The notes under the pieces were generated by a model that saw only the letters and a list, made by a program, of their open reading frames with translations, had not been told where the DNA came from and made no database searches. Of a stretch of 64,000 nt of DNA, positions 31,774 through 42,590 are shown one piece after another; position 1 is the first letter of the stretch, and each line of letters opens with the position of its first letter. The stretch spans positions 55,349,849 to 55,413,848 of the forward strand of contig CP136062.1 of the NCBI GenBank assembly GCA_032622095.1. Reading direction: 5' to 3'. Origin of the DNA: Siphonodentalium dalli (Eukaryota > Mollusca > Scaphopoda > Gadilida > Siphonodentaliidae). The translations under genes were made by a program, and so were the position numbers.

Positions 31774-32086
31774 ATGGTTTTCCTGTCAACGTTCCTATCA
31801 TGGACGTTTAAAATATCTTTTGGTTATGAGAATGAGAACAGGGATGGCAAAACAATTGTCATGAAAGCTTATTGTAAAGCATGCGCCAAGCATTCTGACC
31901 GCGTTCGGAAAAAAAACCGGTAAAGCCTTTATTTAAGCAGTTTGACGAATGGCAGCCAGTTCGTCTTTTATTTCCAAATGGACTTTCGAGCGGCACTTAA
32001 ACACAAAAAGCCACCTGATTGCTGTGTATTTTGAGCAACTTGATGCCCAAAATAGTACAACAACTGATTTTCATAGATTTATTTAA
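31774..32086 (+). pseudogene. Broken BED/TTF-type zinc-finger gene (hAT or ZNF862-like)
   Basis: A 49-codon frame (31774-31923) contains GKTIVMKAYCKACAKHSDRV with a CxxC pair. After a frameshift at an eight-A run and two stop codons, the +1 frame (to 32086) continues KWTFERHLNTKSHLIAVYFE with an HxxxxxH pair. A CxxC followed by H-x5-H after TxxRH is the layout of BED/TTF-type fingers in hAT-derived proteins and ZNF862-like genes. The CpG-rich sequence just upstream (31570-31735) may be its old promoter. No transposase core follows. Confidence 0.6.
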
Positions 32087-32925
32087 TTGAATTATTTATT
32101 AATAAAATTTCATGGACCCTAATTGACTTGGCATTCATTGTAATAAGACCCCAGGGAATAATAAATTAAGTCAACACAAACACAAAATAGAAAAATAACA
32201 TGTACATTGTAAATTAAAATTTTAATATATAATACAGTAATAACTATTCAATTTACCAATAAGATGAACATTTACTAATTTGTGAATTGCGGGAGCAATT
32301 GCTCCCGTAACCTGTTATGCAGGAGTAATTTATTGCTCCCACGAGGAATTCTTCGTGAGGAGGATTGTGTGCCCGACACAGAGCGAGATTTTGAGTTGTT
32401 TATGTCAGGCGATGAGTCTGTTCTAAAAAAATAAATAAATCCTCTGTATCGGGAAGATATAAACTTGTTAGATGTCAGTATTGGAGGATCCTGAAAAGTC
32501 ATGTGCCACTGACTGCGTTTTCTTTTATCTCAGGCCTTCTATACATTTCCATATTTCTTGACAAATTGTAGGTTTTTTGTGGAAACTATATTGAATGGGG
32601 CAGACTCAATTGTGTTATAATATAAACATGAGCCATTCTAATATGCAATCCTCTGACGGTTCCAGGTCCCTAAGTTTGCAAGAATTTATTTATCTCTTAA
32701 ACAGAATGATAAATATACTTTTAATGCTTTCTTCTATGTATCTGATTTGCTTGCTCATTATACGAATGCCCTGATTACCATCCCCATATAAATATGACAG
32801 TTGAGAAGATATAATTGTTCAAGTGACTTAATTCGGTCACCATTTGTCGAGATTGTGAACTTTGAACACCAACAACTCATTAGAACGATATGGAGATGGC
32901 CTGAGAGATAACTATATATAACTTT
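32087..32925. other. AT-rich stretch without a recognised gene
   Basis: No repeat family is recognised. A small hairpin, CGGGAGCAATTGCTCCCG, lies near 32290; it is a perfect 18 bp palindrome. Confidence 0.45.
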
Positions 32926-32929
32926 GGTG

Positions 32930-34440
32930 AATATCGACGAATGGAACAATCTTATCAATGCTAATACATCTCCTCTCGCCATCCATGACCCAAACAACAC
33001 CAAATGTGATTTCATTCATCGTAGCATTAGAAAAGAACGTGCAAGAATTTGGTGGAAATTAGTGCTAAATATATTTGTATCACCTTTGGTTCAACTCCCC
33101 TCCTCATGCATGACTTGAACGGCGCCACTTTTGACATATTTAAACCACTTCCATTAGACTCATGCATGCATGATATAATTGAGACGATTATATATGTTTG
33201 GTGGTAATCGGCATCTAAACCAATTCTTATCATAGTTATTACCACCCCCCCCCCATCTCTCACCCAAACATCACCAATTTGGCATCTTTAAATCATAAGA
33301 TTATAATTCTTGTATAATGGAGAAGAAGAATATATCAATTCGGTGGAAAACTGCGCTAAAAATAATTTTTTAGATCAATTGTTGGCACCCCCCCCCCCCC
33401 CAGTGCACCCTGACACGAACGACACAATCTCATGGAGTTGATTATGTATAAGTTTGGTGGAATCTGCGACAAAACTAATTAATCATTTTGCTGCCCCTCG
33501 CCTTTTCTGCCCCAGACACCAATAGCGTCACTTTAGAAAATTTTAACCCGCACCATTATTTTCCTAGTAAAACGCTACCCCTGGTAAACCGCCTTGGTGC
33601 CATCTCGATTGTACCCCGTTATATATAGAACACATGCAGACAGACAAATATTCACAAATATATCTAGACACAAAATGTGGCGTTTATAACATGTATGATT
33701 TGATTGAGAAGAACGTGTATGAATTTGATGGTAATTGGCACTAAACATATTTTTATCAGTTTTGGTGACCCTCTCGTCCCTTTTTCGGACTCAAGCGGCG
33801 CCACTTTTTACATTATTAAACCACACACTTAGACCCATTATGGAGATGAATATATAAAAATTGGAGAGTATACAAATTTACGCCCCCCCCCCCATATATC
33901 TCACCCAAACGGCACCAACTTAACGTATTTAAACCACACGATTAGATTCCTCGTATCACGGAGAAGAATATGTATCAATCCGGTGGAAATCAGCGCTAAA
34001 CATACTGTTTATAATTTTTTGTGTCTCTCTCGCACCCTCTGTGCACACCTGAATCAATTATCTGTGCACCCCTGAATCGATTATCTATGTTTGGTGCTAG
34101 TCGCCGACTGAACAATTTTTTATCAAATTTAGTGCCCCCCCCCCCCCCCACCGCCACACAATCTCTCAGTTTCAGTGCACCCCTGACTTGAATGACGCCA
34201 CTTTTGACAGCTTTAAGCCACAACATTCAACTCCTCATACCATGTGGATGATTTTGTATAAGTTTGGTGGCAATCGGCGACTAAACCAATTCTTATCAAA
34301 TTTAGTGCCCCTCCCCCAATCTCCCATCCAAACGACAACAATTTGGCATCTTTAAATAACACAAATTAGATTCCCTGTATGATGGAGAAGAATGTCTATC
34401 AATTTGGTGGAAATAGGTGCTAAACTTATTTTTATCAATG
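32930..34440. repeat. Degenerate long-unit tandem repeat with C tracts
   Basis: Units of roughly 200-300 bp repeat ATATCAATTCGGTGGAAA / TATAAGTTTGGTGGCAATCG, ACCCAAACGGCACCAA-like text and runs of 9-14 C (near 33245, 33388, 33882 and 34135). The copies are strongly diverged with variable spacing. No frame stays open through consecutive units. Confidence 0.75.
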
Positions 34441-34528
34441 TTGTATTTGCCACGAATTTTACAATTTTCGACAACTTATGGTGACTGCGGGAGAGAATAA
34501 CTATGTTATTAGTTACAACTAACATCAT

Positions 34529-34662
34529 CTCTTCATGATGTATGTATTTATTTATCTCTTCATGATGTATGTATTTATTTATCTCTTCATGATGTATGTA
34601 TTTATTTATCTCTTCATGATGTATGTATTTATTTATCTCTTCATGATGTATGTATTTATTTC
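34529..34662 (+). repeat. 27 bp minisatellite, 5 copies
   Basis: CTCTTCATGATGTATGTATT followed by TATTTAT, starts at 34529, 34556, 34583, 34610 and 34637. The units are identical until the last one decays. Confidence 0.95.
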
Positions 34663-34759
34663 AGTAAAATAGTTGTTAGCAAAGACATTTCGATCAGAAC
34701 CTGTTCATCATCAATAAAATGTAATTCAGTTTGGTTGACGATTATCACAATAGGCCATG

Positions 34760-34847
34760 TAGTCCAAGTCTTCTCGTACTAAAACCAGCTAAGATATTGG
34801 GATGGAGATGCTGGTATTTAGGTTTTAGTACGAGAAGACTTGGACTA
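34760..34847. mobile_element. 88 bp TIR mini-element with 9 bp target duplication
   Basis: Perfect 27 bp inverted repeats (TAGTCCAAGTCTTCTCGTAC + TAAAACC) enclose 34 bp. TAGGCCATG flanks both sides (34751-34759 and 34848-34856). A 9 bp duplication is typical of Mutator-like elements. Too small to encode anything. Confidence 0.85.
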
Positions 34848-34860
34848 TAGGCCATGGGGA

Positions 34861-35640
34861 ACACCGTGTGCATAACCTAACTATCACAAGTATAACATAC
34901 TCTGGGGATAACTTATCGCCAATTTCATGCAGAAAATATTTTAAACATAACATCTTGGACTTGTTTTATTTAATTTATTTTAATGAAATAGAATGGGGTG
35001 ATAAATATATTTATATGTAACGACAAATAAATTCAAATTGGCCAGTTTCCCATGAAACTTGTGCCAGACAAGCGAGGTACGAACAATTATGATACAGTGT
35101 ATCTGAGTACGAACATCGGGGTATTCGCCAACCATTCGGTTTGAACACTCAAAAATTAGGACTCTCTGCTTGCCAACAAAACAGTCAGAAACTATCAAAA
35201 AGCGCTAGGTAGCAATGATCGGACACTTGTGAGAACATTATCGGAAAATAGTATAGCTCTGTGCAGTAAACTGCATGACCAAACTTTTTTTAAAAGATCT
35301 AGCGATGATTGACAAAACTTTAAAAAAGAAATGTTTATCGATGAAAAAGGTCAAAATCAATAAAATGATTTTGGGCGCTGTGTTTTAGATTGGGGCGGGC
35401 GGGTTACCGGAAACACACATACAATTTATTTTGGCCTAAGCTTAATTAACCATGGCCTAATTGTGCGTGGACCAGACACAAATCTTTAGAAAGCAGTCAT
35501 GATGCGAACCTCCATATCAAATTTCATTAAATCCGATAACCCATGGTTGAGATATATACCCGGACAGATGGACAGACAGATGGACAGACAGATGGACAAT
35601 ATATCCCCATATTTCTTCAAAAAATGGCCCGTGGTGATTT
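34861..35640. other. Stretch without a recognised gene
   Basis: Ends with a short GGACAGATGGACAGACAGAT tract (about 35570-35600) of the kind that tails dispersed repeats in this window. Confidence 0.4.
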
Positions 35641-35647
35641 CAACAAA

Positions 35648-35901
35648 CAAGCCTTGAAATAGTGTGTCTTTCATTTGCAGAATGAGGTTCCTAGAGGGTG
35701 AATTTAGTGATGCTACCCCGCATAGCGGGCTAGCATCACCAAATTCACCCTCTGGGAACCTCATTCTGCTGAGTTGTAAGCAGAATGAGGTCCCCAGAGG
35801 GTGAATTTGGTGATGCTAGCACTCTATGCGGGGTAGCATCACTAAATTCACCCTCTGGGGACCTCATTCTGCAAATGACAGACACCCTATTTCAAGGCTT
35901 G
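35648..35901. mobile_element. Family B, CAAGCCTTGAAATAG subtype, copy 8
   Basis: CAAGCCTTGAAATAGTGTGT to CACCCTATTTCAAGGCTTG, two hairpins joined at CTGCTGAGTTGTAAGCAG. Very similar to copy 5. No target duplication visible. Confidence 0.9.
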
Positions 35902-36627
35902 GTTTGAATACCGAAATATCTCTGGAAAGAAATACTGTGCCTTAAAGATGCATTATCCAAATTAATGCTCCTAAATTACTATTTCTTAGGCTTCAGGGGT
36001 AAAAAATATTTGAATATAGTCGAGGAACCCACCCATCAAAGCTCAGAGTGATCAGATATTGATTTTTGAGGTTTGTTATTTCTCAAGAGGTGCAATTATA
36101 CATGTATGTGGCCCAGAAACACGTGGTCAAATGGACGGTCTCGAACAGAATTGCAGCTGAAGAAGGATAACTCTAAAATCAAGTGGTAATATGGCCAAAT
36201 TTCATGACACTTAAGTGATAATACGGGCATATATTGTTGAACAAAATGTTGATAAATAATAAGTTTTGGGAAAATTTGATACAACAGTTGACAGTGGTTA
36301 GCATTATTTTGTTGCAAGAAATCGATTCTGATAACTAAAGCTTATTTTGAAGAAATGTTGTTGTTGTTGTTGTATCTTTATGATATGGGGACCGTCTGAT
36401 CGGATTGAGTACCTTTAACATTAATTATATATAAGCACCGTGTTTTAAGCAACTAGGGATTCAGGTGGTATCACCCATTCGGTGTCCACTACCATTGTGC
36501 ATCACAATTACCACCCCATGCGTGTTACAATAAGTTAGAATAGCGACTTTCAAGAAGTTATTCCGAACTATGTACGCTAAAATAAGAAAATTAATAAGGC
36601 ATCCCTTGCCAATCTTCTTACTTATAG
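35902..36627. other. Stretch without a recognised gene
   Basis: No repeat family or convincing open frame recognised, apart from a TTGTTGTTGTTGTTGT microsatellite near 36358-36373. Confidence 0.4.
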
Positions 36628-37028
36628 TTAACCCTTTAGCCAACAGAAGGGCCCTGTGCCAATGCATTCTCTTATATATGCGAGTCGACCATAGGTCGCC
36701 TCGCATATATAAGAGAATGCATTGGCTTAACACATTAAAAATTATAAAATTGTTAAAGAATGTAAGAAAAAATGGTAAAAAGTGTTAAAAAAAGATTTTG
36801 TTTTAGGCCAATGCATTCTCTTATATATGCGAGGCGACCTATGGTCGACTCGCATATATAAGAGAATGCATTGGCACAGGGCATAACTGTAACTATCACA
36901 ATGTGGTCAAGGAGCCGGTTCCAATGATATCCATATTTGTATGGTTTTATTGAGACAGACTGAAGATATTTTAGGCTGTTGAAGCTTTATTTGGCCGGTT
37001 TTGGCCGGTTTGTTGGGTAAAGGGTTAA
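36628..37028. mobile_element. Family C MITE, CCCTTTACCCAACA subtype, copy 7
   Basis: TTAA-CCCTTTAGCCAACAGAAG to TGTTGGGTAAAGGG-TTAA with two palindromes (36659-36724 and 36808-36874). It is nearly identical to 24854-25253, which suggests recent mobility. Confidence 0.92.
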
Positions 37029-37526
37029 TTAGCATACTCATAGTTTATTCCTGCCCTCCGAAGATATCATATCTAACTTTTACTGTCATGTTTCTTTTTT
37101 CATGAACATGATATGGCAATGTTAACGAGAGGTGAGCAAGTGATATATAAACAGGGAAAGCTAAATGAGGAAACGGTATGACGACCAGCTAATAAAACGC
37201 CTTACAAGCTTGAAAGGCTAAGTGCAAATCAGCTAATTAGTAATGTGGTTTTATGGTTTGTGGCAATGCAGGGGCTAATGGGTGCATGGGGAAACCTTGG
37301 TGGCCAAGGGAGATAATTAGGTAATTAATCTGAAGGTCTCCTGATAACCATATTATTAGTAGGATCATCATAATAACCTTCAGATTTTAAGATGAAGTTT
37401 GGCAAGTCAGATTATAGGTCAAGAACAATGTCCAAAATTGAGTTCACAAGCAATTCTATACAACGATTTTTAATTATGATTACCCCTAATCTCCTGGCCA
37501 ACCTCATGAAAATAATTTTTGTTAAG
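37029..37526. other. Stretch without a recognised gene
   Basis: No repeat family recognised; open frames are short and AT-rich. Confidence 0.35.
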
Positions 37527-37982
37527 TTAAAGGCCCACTTAATTTTCGAACCCCCCCCCCCCCCAATAACATTATCCAAAACATTGTATTTTCAACTTTT
37601 TCAATGTAATAAACTGTGAACATGTTGTTTTTTATGAGTTACCAACGTCAGTGATATGCTCAAGTTTCTGCACAAAGTATATTATTTTCAAGGGAAGGGG
37701 AATAACTCTATATATTTAGATATACAGTTATACCTCTTCCATTGAAAATAAAACTATAGTTTGAATTCTGTTGCATTCTGGGAGCCATAATGGGGGAAAT
37801 GATTTTATAATTTCCGCTATTTTCTATTACTCTATGGGCACCTTCTGAGACAGAGACGTTCCAAATGGTGATGAATTATAGTATTTTAATCATATTTTAT
37901 GGCATAGATTGTTAATAAAACTGTATACCAAGGCAATATAAAAAATCATTTTCAGTGAATCAAAAATTAAGTGGGCCTTTAA
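37527..37982. mobile_element. Family D element, short form (TTAA-type, 0.45 kb)
   Basis: TTAA-AGGCCCACTTAATTTTCGAA on the left and TTCAAAAATTAAGTGGGCCT-TTAA on the right, a clean TTAA duplication. Reverse-complement homology to 21229-23149 without its 1.1 kb interior and VNTR. A run of 14 C lies just inside the left end, where the long form carries the VNTR. Confidence 0.85.
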
Positions 37983-38204
37983 CCCTTTGGCGATGTATGG
38001 TTCGCGAGTGGAACGATATACATGTATATGTCGTTTCAGGAAGTGTCATTTTTATGTAGACATGACTTCAATTGATCATCTGATTTATAAATGATTTGTA
38101 AAGGAGATATTTTGATTAATATAATGTCCCAATGTATAAGTGCAATAGATTATGATAGCGCACGTAAACAGAAAATACACATAAAATAAAACAAACAAGA
38201 GGTG

Positions 38205-38770
38205 TGCACTCGCGTACTAGCATACCCCCACCGTGGCAAATTCAACCCACATTATCGGTAAACCCAACAAAAAGATTTTTAACTTTAAAGAAAAATTTGG
38301 ATTAATAATATCGATATGGTGTCGCAAGAAGCTTGTACAGAAAAAAATCACCAAAAAAAATCACAAAATTTTCTAATTCAAAATAAGTCGAAAATGAAGT
38401 GTAATGTCAGTAATGTTAGGAAAAATAGTCCAAGCCAACCCTGAGCCACATCATGTAGAGAGGGTGTTGTGAGAAGCATGTATACCAAAAATTATTGAAA
38501 TCGGTTCATATTTGTTAAAGTTATTAAGTCGGACAGAATTTTTTAAGTCAAAATAAGTCGAAAAGTAAGGCGTAACTTAAAAAAAGAAAGTCGGACCGCG
38601 CCGCAATTAGCATCATGCGGAGAGGCGGTCCTAAGGAGATTGCATACAAAATTTGTTTTAAATCGGTTCATAGTTGTTTGAGTTATGAGATCGGACGGAC
38701 GGACGGACACACGGAGGGAGAAAGTGTGCCGGACAGACGCAGTCAATCCAGTTACCCCCCATTTTCTTCG
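38205..38770. repeat. Dispersed repeat with two ~190 bp units and a GGAC tail
   Basis: ACAAGAGGTGTGCACTCGCG opens the repeat. TCAAAATAAGTCGAAAATGA and GAAATCGGTTCATA recur in two diverged units. The end is TCGGACGGACGGACGGACAC then AGTCAATCCAGTTACCCCCC. The layout of repeated units plus a GGAC tail matches those at 43945-44600 and 62100-62220. Confidence 0.75.
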
Positions 38771-38805
38771 AAAGTGGGGGTATAATTATTGGACCTTTTG
38801 AACCG

Positions 38806-39117
38806 CGGGGCCTCGGTAGCTAAATCGGTTAGGGGTACCACTCCAAGCCGTTTCGCCCTCCAGCGCTGGCGATAAGGGTTAAAATCCACATGTTTCCATC
38901 GTAGACTTTGTAACTCGAAATCGTTATCTGGTGGAGTTGCTAGTTACTCGCCGATGGCTGGTAGTTTACTGCACATGGTTGACGAGTCTATCAGCCATTG
39001 AAATCACTGTTAGATTAGTAGCAAGTGTGCGGATATCCTCCACCACTAAAACTGGCAATGTCGTGATATGGCCTTAGTTGCTAAAGCGACAATAAACCCC
39101 AATCAATCAATCAATCA
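38806..39117 (+). mobile_element. tRNA-derived SINE with AATC tail
   Basis: The head GGTAGCTAAATCGGTTAGGG resembles a pol III A box, and GGGTTAAAATCC about 40 bp on is a degenerate B box. The body is about 200 bp and ends GACAATAAACCCCAATCAAT with (AATC)n. A 13 bp target duplication, ACCTTTTGAACCG, flanks it at 38793-38805 and 39118-39130. This is the expected structure of a LINE-mobilised SINE in an invertebrate genome. Confidence 0.88.
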
Positions 39118-39308
39118 ACCTTTTGAACCGAATTGGTTAATAATTATTGCTAAAACGTTGACGTTAAACTCACACACGATGTCGTGTATATGACCTTACA
39201 GATACTCTCCAAAGGGTTAAATAACAGGTCTGGTCATTTTCAGTAAAAGCACTATCATGTCATTCAACCCTTCCATGACGGGAGCTTCCTGATATTTTGA
39301 GAAAAACC

Positions 39309-39333
39309 ATGTGCCAATGCATTCTCTTATATG
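39309..39333. mobile_element. Family C fragment interrupted by family A
   Basis: TGTGCCAATGCATTCTCTTA followed by TATG and then directly by the family A terminus CAGTAATGCC. Only half of the family C palindrome remains on this side. Confidence 0.7.
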
Positions 39334-39546
39334 CAGTAATGCCCTAATTAATCGACTCCATAACCACAGCAGAATTATGGGTAACTTTTCAGGATTTAGT
39401 CGGAAATATGGCTTGTTGCCATTCATCGGAAAGCTCTCAGGGAGAGCTTTCCGATGAATGGCAACAAGCCATATTTCCGACTAAATCCTGAAAAGTTACC
39501 CATAATTCTGCTGTGGTTAAGGGGTCGATTAATTAGAGCATTACTG
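39334..39546. mobile_element. Family A MITE, full-length copy 13
   Basis: CAGTAATGCCCTAATTAATC to AATTAGAGCATTACTG, near-perfect palindrome centred on CTCAGGGAGAGC. The flank is TG on the left and TA on the right. Confidence 0.92.
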
Positions 39547-39676
39547 TATGTGAGTCTGTCATAGTAGATGAGGGTTAGTTGACATGGTATTGATGGTAAT
39601 ACGCTCTATTGTCTGGCATCAGTCATTGTCACTACTAAATCCCAGTAGGGCCAGTACTTAAGCTAGGCATATATCT

Positions 39677-39815
39677 ATGCATTCAAGTTCACGAACCGGT
39701 ACAGTACTGGACCGCCATGGGTGGACAGGTCCAAAGCAGTCCTATGACGGTGGTCCAGTCCGTGGTCCGGCCCTGGACCGAACCGTTTTTTTTTTTTGCG
39801 GTCCGGTCCGCATTC
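39677..39815. other. GC-rich segment with repeated GGTCCGG/ACCGAACCG motifs
   Basis: ACCGGTACAGTACTGGACCG, GGTCCGGCCCTGGACCGAAC and GCGGTCCGGTCCGCATTCCT are concentrated in about 140 bp. Such motif-rich ends occur at hAT termini, but no partner end or target duplication was found. Confidence 0.35.
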
Positions 39816-40013
39816 CTAATACAATGTCACCACTGATATGCATTATTACAATCACTACGTGCATGAGTTAAGAGACCTAAATATTTTTTTTTTTATGACT
39901 ATCATTTTAACCACAGTCGATTCACTATCCGTGCATCTTCAAATGTCCATTTTATCAAGTGTGTCTGTTTGTTAGTGACTCTCAAAGTAGTTTAAAAACA
40001 ACCAAAAACCCAC

Positions 40014-40241
40014 TTACCAAAATATTTGTAAAATGAAATTATGTTTTGCCATTGGAAAATTTGGCAAGTGGCAGCGCGAACCCTGAAAACAAATGTATGT
40101 TTTATGGTTTATGCCAATAGGAAAAGGGGTTGTCAGACCTGATAACTTAGGGCAAGGTACACAGCACCACACCGACACACCGAGCAGACAGATAACAACC
40201 AACGTGATGGGCCGACTGGTAACCAGAAGGCGTGAACCCAT
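40014..40241 (-). CDS. Candidate first coding exon with signal-peptide-like start
   Basis: On the minus strand ATAGCCATGG gives a good Kozak context at 40241. The start MGSRLLVTSRPITLVVICLL continues GVSVWCCVPC, a basic stretch, a hydrophobic core and small or Cys residues, as in secreted proteins. A donor TTTTG|GTAAGTGGG lies at about 40014-40020; an earlier internal donor or acceptor (TTTTCAG) is also possible. No downstream exon was identified on the minus strand. May be chance. Confidence 0.25.
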   Translation of the reverse strand: MGSRLLVTSRPITLVVICLLGVSVWCCVPCPKLSGLTTPFPIGINHKTYICFQGSRCHLPNFPMAKHNFILQIFW

Positions 40242-40437
40242 GGCTATCTAGAAGTCAACACAAATGTTTAGGATAGTAGAACGTTTGATTATTCATCGGT
40301 TATGTAAATGTTTTAATGACGCGATAAAAGTATAAGGCATATACATGTATAGAATAGTTATACACCCATGTAGTTACATAAATGTATAGAACAATGTTAT
40401 CCTATTACATATGATGAGTAGTTACTCACAGATATAG

Positions 40438-40681
40438 TTAACCCTTTGAGTGCCAGGTCGATTTTTGTATCAACCCATATACCCTGTGCCAATGCATTCT
40501 CTTATATATGCGAGTCGACCATAGGTCGCCTCGCATATATAAGAGAATGCATTGGCCTAACAATTTTTTTATTTTTTTTACAATTTTTTACAATTTTAAT
40601 AATTTATTCTTATGTTCTTTAACAGACTTATTTTGTAGGTTTAGGGCCGATGAGATCGGCCCCTGGCACTCAAAGGGTTAA
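40438..40681. mobile_element. Family C MITE, copy 8
   Basis: TTAA-CCCTTTGAGTGCCAGGTCGA to CCCCTGGCACTCAAAGGG-TTAA with the palindrome at 40487-40553. Good full-length reference for the first subtype. Confidence 0.92.
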
Positions 40682-40975
40682 AGGTTATCGTATTCCATAG
40701 GATGAATATTGTTTGTAAATTCCTAAATATATGGTTATGATATACATTACCCCTCCCCATTTCACAGCTATGAGGTACAGTATACCCTCTCTCACCCCAT
40801 TTATGATGTACATTACCCCCTATCCATTCCATAGGCCACAGTTATAACATACATGTAGTTTGAACTTAGAGCAAACTTAGGGAGAGCTTTTAATAGCCAA
40901 ATTTTGGGTTTTTATTTCTTAAAACCTTTGAATGAATTTCAGTCTTTTATTCAATTGAACCAATCAATAAATGTA

Positions 40976-41179
40976 CAGTAATGCCCTAAATAATAAACTC
41001 CTTAAACACAGCAGAATTATAGGTAATTTTTCAGGATCAGGTCGGAAATATGGCTTATTGCCATTCATCGGAAAGCTCTCACTCCGATGAATGGCAACAA
41101 GCCATATTTCCGACTAAATCCTGAAAAATTACACATAATTCTACTGTGGTTAAGGAGTTGATTATTTAGGGCATTACTG
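40976..41179. mobile_element. Family A MITE, copy 14
   Basis: CAGTAATGCCCTAAATAATA to ATTTAGGGCATTACTG with TA flanks. Several substitutions, and the central stem is shortened at CTCTCACTCCGATG. Confidence 0.9.
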
Positions 41180-41362
41180 TATGGGACCATCATAAATTCA
41201 TTTTCATTATAATTACCATGTTGTTTGCTGCGTTCAACGAGCACATGAGTGTATTTTGCCCTAATACGTGGCTCAAATATATTCATTTGTTGCATATATA
41301 TTTTTAGTATAAAAGGAGATGGTGCCATAAATGGCTGGATTTAGTGTACAGTACCCCTTTAA
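41180..41362. mobile_element. Family K MITE, 5'-truncated copy 2
   Basis: TATGGGACCATCATAAATTC to AGTATAAAAGGAGATGGTGC and GTACAGTACCCCTTTAA, matching the right part of 15975-16250. The left arm is mostly lost at the junction with family A. Confidence 0.75.
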
Positions 41363-41478
41363 GTGCTACAATTCTAGAAAACATCACTGGACAAAATGTG
41401 CTAAATATGGATATCGTTCATCCTGTTATGATTGATGAATATACCAAAGATCACATCCAATCTAAAATAACGAAGATA

Positions 41479-41656
41479 CAGTAATGCCCTAAATAATCTA
41501 CTCCTTAACCGCAGCAGAATTATTGGTAACTTTTCAGGATTCAGACGGAAATATGGCTTGTTCATGAATGGCAACAAGCAATATTTCAGACTAAATCCTG
41601 AAAAGTTACCCATAATTCTGCTGTGGTTAAGGAGTCGATTATTTAGGGCATTAATG
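41479..41656. mobile_element. Family A MITE, copy 15
   Basis: CAGTAATGCCCTAAATAATC to ATTTAGGGCATTAATG with a deletion in the central stem (TTGTTCATGAATGG). Confidence 0.88.
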
Positions 41657-41819
41657 TGCATGTGGTCCAAATAAGTTACACAACTTTATGGTATATGTTG
41701 GCGTCCTTGATAATGCAATAATATACGGTTCTGTACTATAATACATGTACATATGTGCTGTTATTCATTGCTTATCTGATGCTTACTCAACCCTGATTAA
41801 AACAATGTTAATTTGAGAA

Positions 41820-41903
41820 TAGAGATACTTCCCAGAAGATGAGGCCTAAGTAGAATGAGGTGACCAGAGGATGAATTTAGTGATGCTACCCTGTTAAGTG
41901 GTC
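41820..41903. mobile_element. Family B fragment, copy 9
   Basis: ACTTCCCAGAAGATGAGGCC, then AGGATGAATTTAGTGATGCT, matching the interior and one arm of the long form. Both termini are missing. Confidence 0.7.
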
Positions 41904-42107
41904 CTGCTAAGTTGATATGATGTTGGTAAGCCAAAGCAATGCAGTTAAGAAAAAGTACCATTATTTTTTTCAATTTGTCAATTCCGTTGTGTTTGGTTAA
42001 TTCTGAACACATCTAGGAAAAGCCACTATATGTGTAAAACATTCAAAAACAAAATATTGTGAAATATTTTAATAATGGCTGCATTGGTTGTTTTTTCAAA
42101 CCTGCAG

Positions 42108-42204
42108 CTATAATTTAGATGGATATTCCTGTCGGTTAGCAAGCCCCAGTACCAGCTTTACTGAAATAAAAGGTCAGCCGACCACAGTGTCCCCTGACAA
42201 TGTG
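42108..42204 (+). CDS. Candidate internal exon, 97 bp, unknown protein
   Basis: The acceptor GTTTTTTCAAACCTGCAG and a strong donor AATGTG|GTAAGT bound a segment open in one frame. It reads YNLDGYSCRLASPSTSFTEI then KGQPTTVSPDNV: one leading base plus 32 codons. The Ser/Thr/Pro-rich composition is that of an extracellular or linker segment. The frame stays open past the donor for only a short distance. No family recognised and no neighbouring exon found; the downstream sequence is dispersed repeat. Confidence 0.4.
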
Positions 42205-42254
42205 GTAAGTCGATGCCGCTTTGTTAAAGAAATTAAAAAAAATGTTGAAATTTT

Positions 42255-42590
42255 CTACGTCGAAAAGGGTTAATAACCCCGTAAAAAAAATTAAAATTCC
42301 ATCATCTGTATACATGTTGCACATCTCCAATATGTGGGTAACAATACTCTGAAGTTTCTGATATCTACGATCAAAACTGTAGGAGGAGTTGATTACACCA
42401 TGAAGGTACCCTCATACAGAAAATTATAAAAAAGTCAAAAAGGGTTAATAACTCTGTCAAAAAATAATTTTTTCGTCATCTATATACATGTTGCACATCT
42501 TCAATATATGGGCAACAATATTCTGAAGTTTCATAAATCTAGGATGAAAACTGTAGAAGGATTTGATTACACCATGAAGGGGTGAATTTA
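42255..42590 (+). repeat. Dispersed repeat, two ~170 bp units
   Basis: CGAAAAGGGTTAATAACC / AAAAAGGGTTAATAACTCTG and ACATGTTGCACATCTCCAAT / ACATGTTGCACATCTTCAAT recur. Each unit leads to TTGATTACACCATGAAGG. Confidence 0.8.

Larger units (their letters stand above)
37979..39220. mobile_element. Possible TTAA-CCCTTTGG...CCAAAGGG-TTAA element
   Basis: CCCTTTGGCGATGTATGG at the left shares its TTAA with family D. TACTCTCCAAAGGG-TTAA ends it at 39220. The TIR is only about 8-12 bp, so the pairing may be accidental. It would enclose the GGAC-tailed repeat and the SINE. Confidence 0.3.

Noticed and set aside
14968-40681. CRISPR-like reading of the evenly shaped palindromic family C copies
   Set aside because: Copies are kilobases apart, flanked by TTAA and in both orientations: dispersed MITEs in a eukaryotic sequence.
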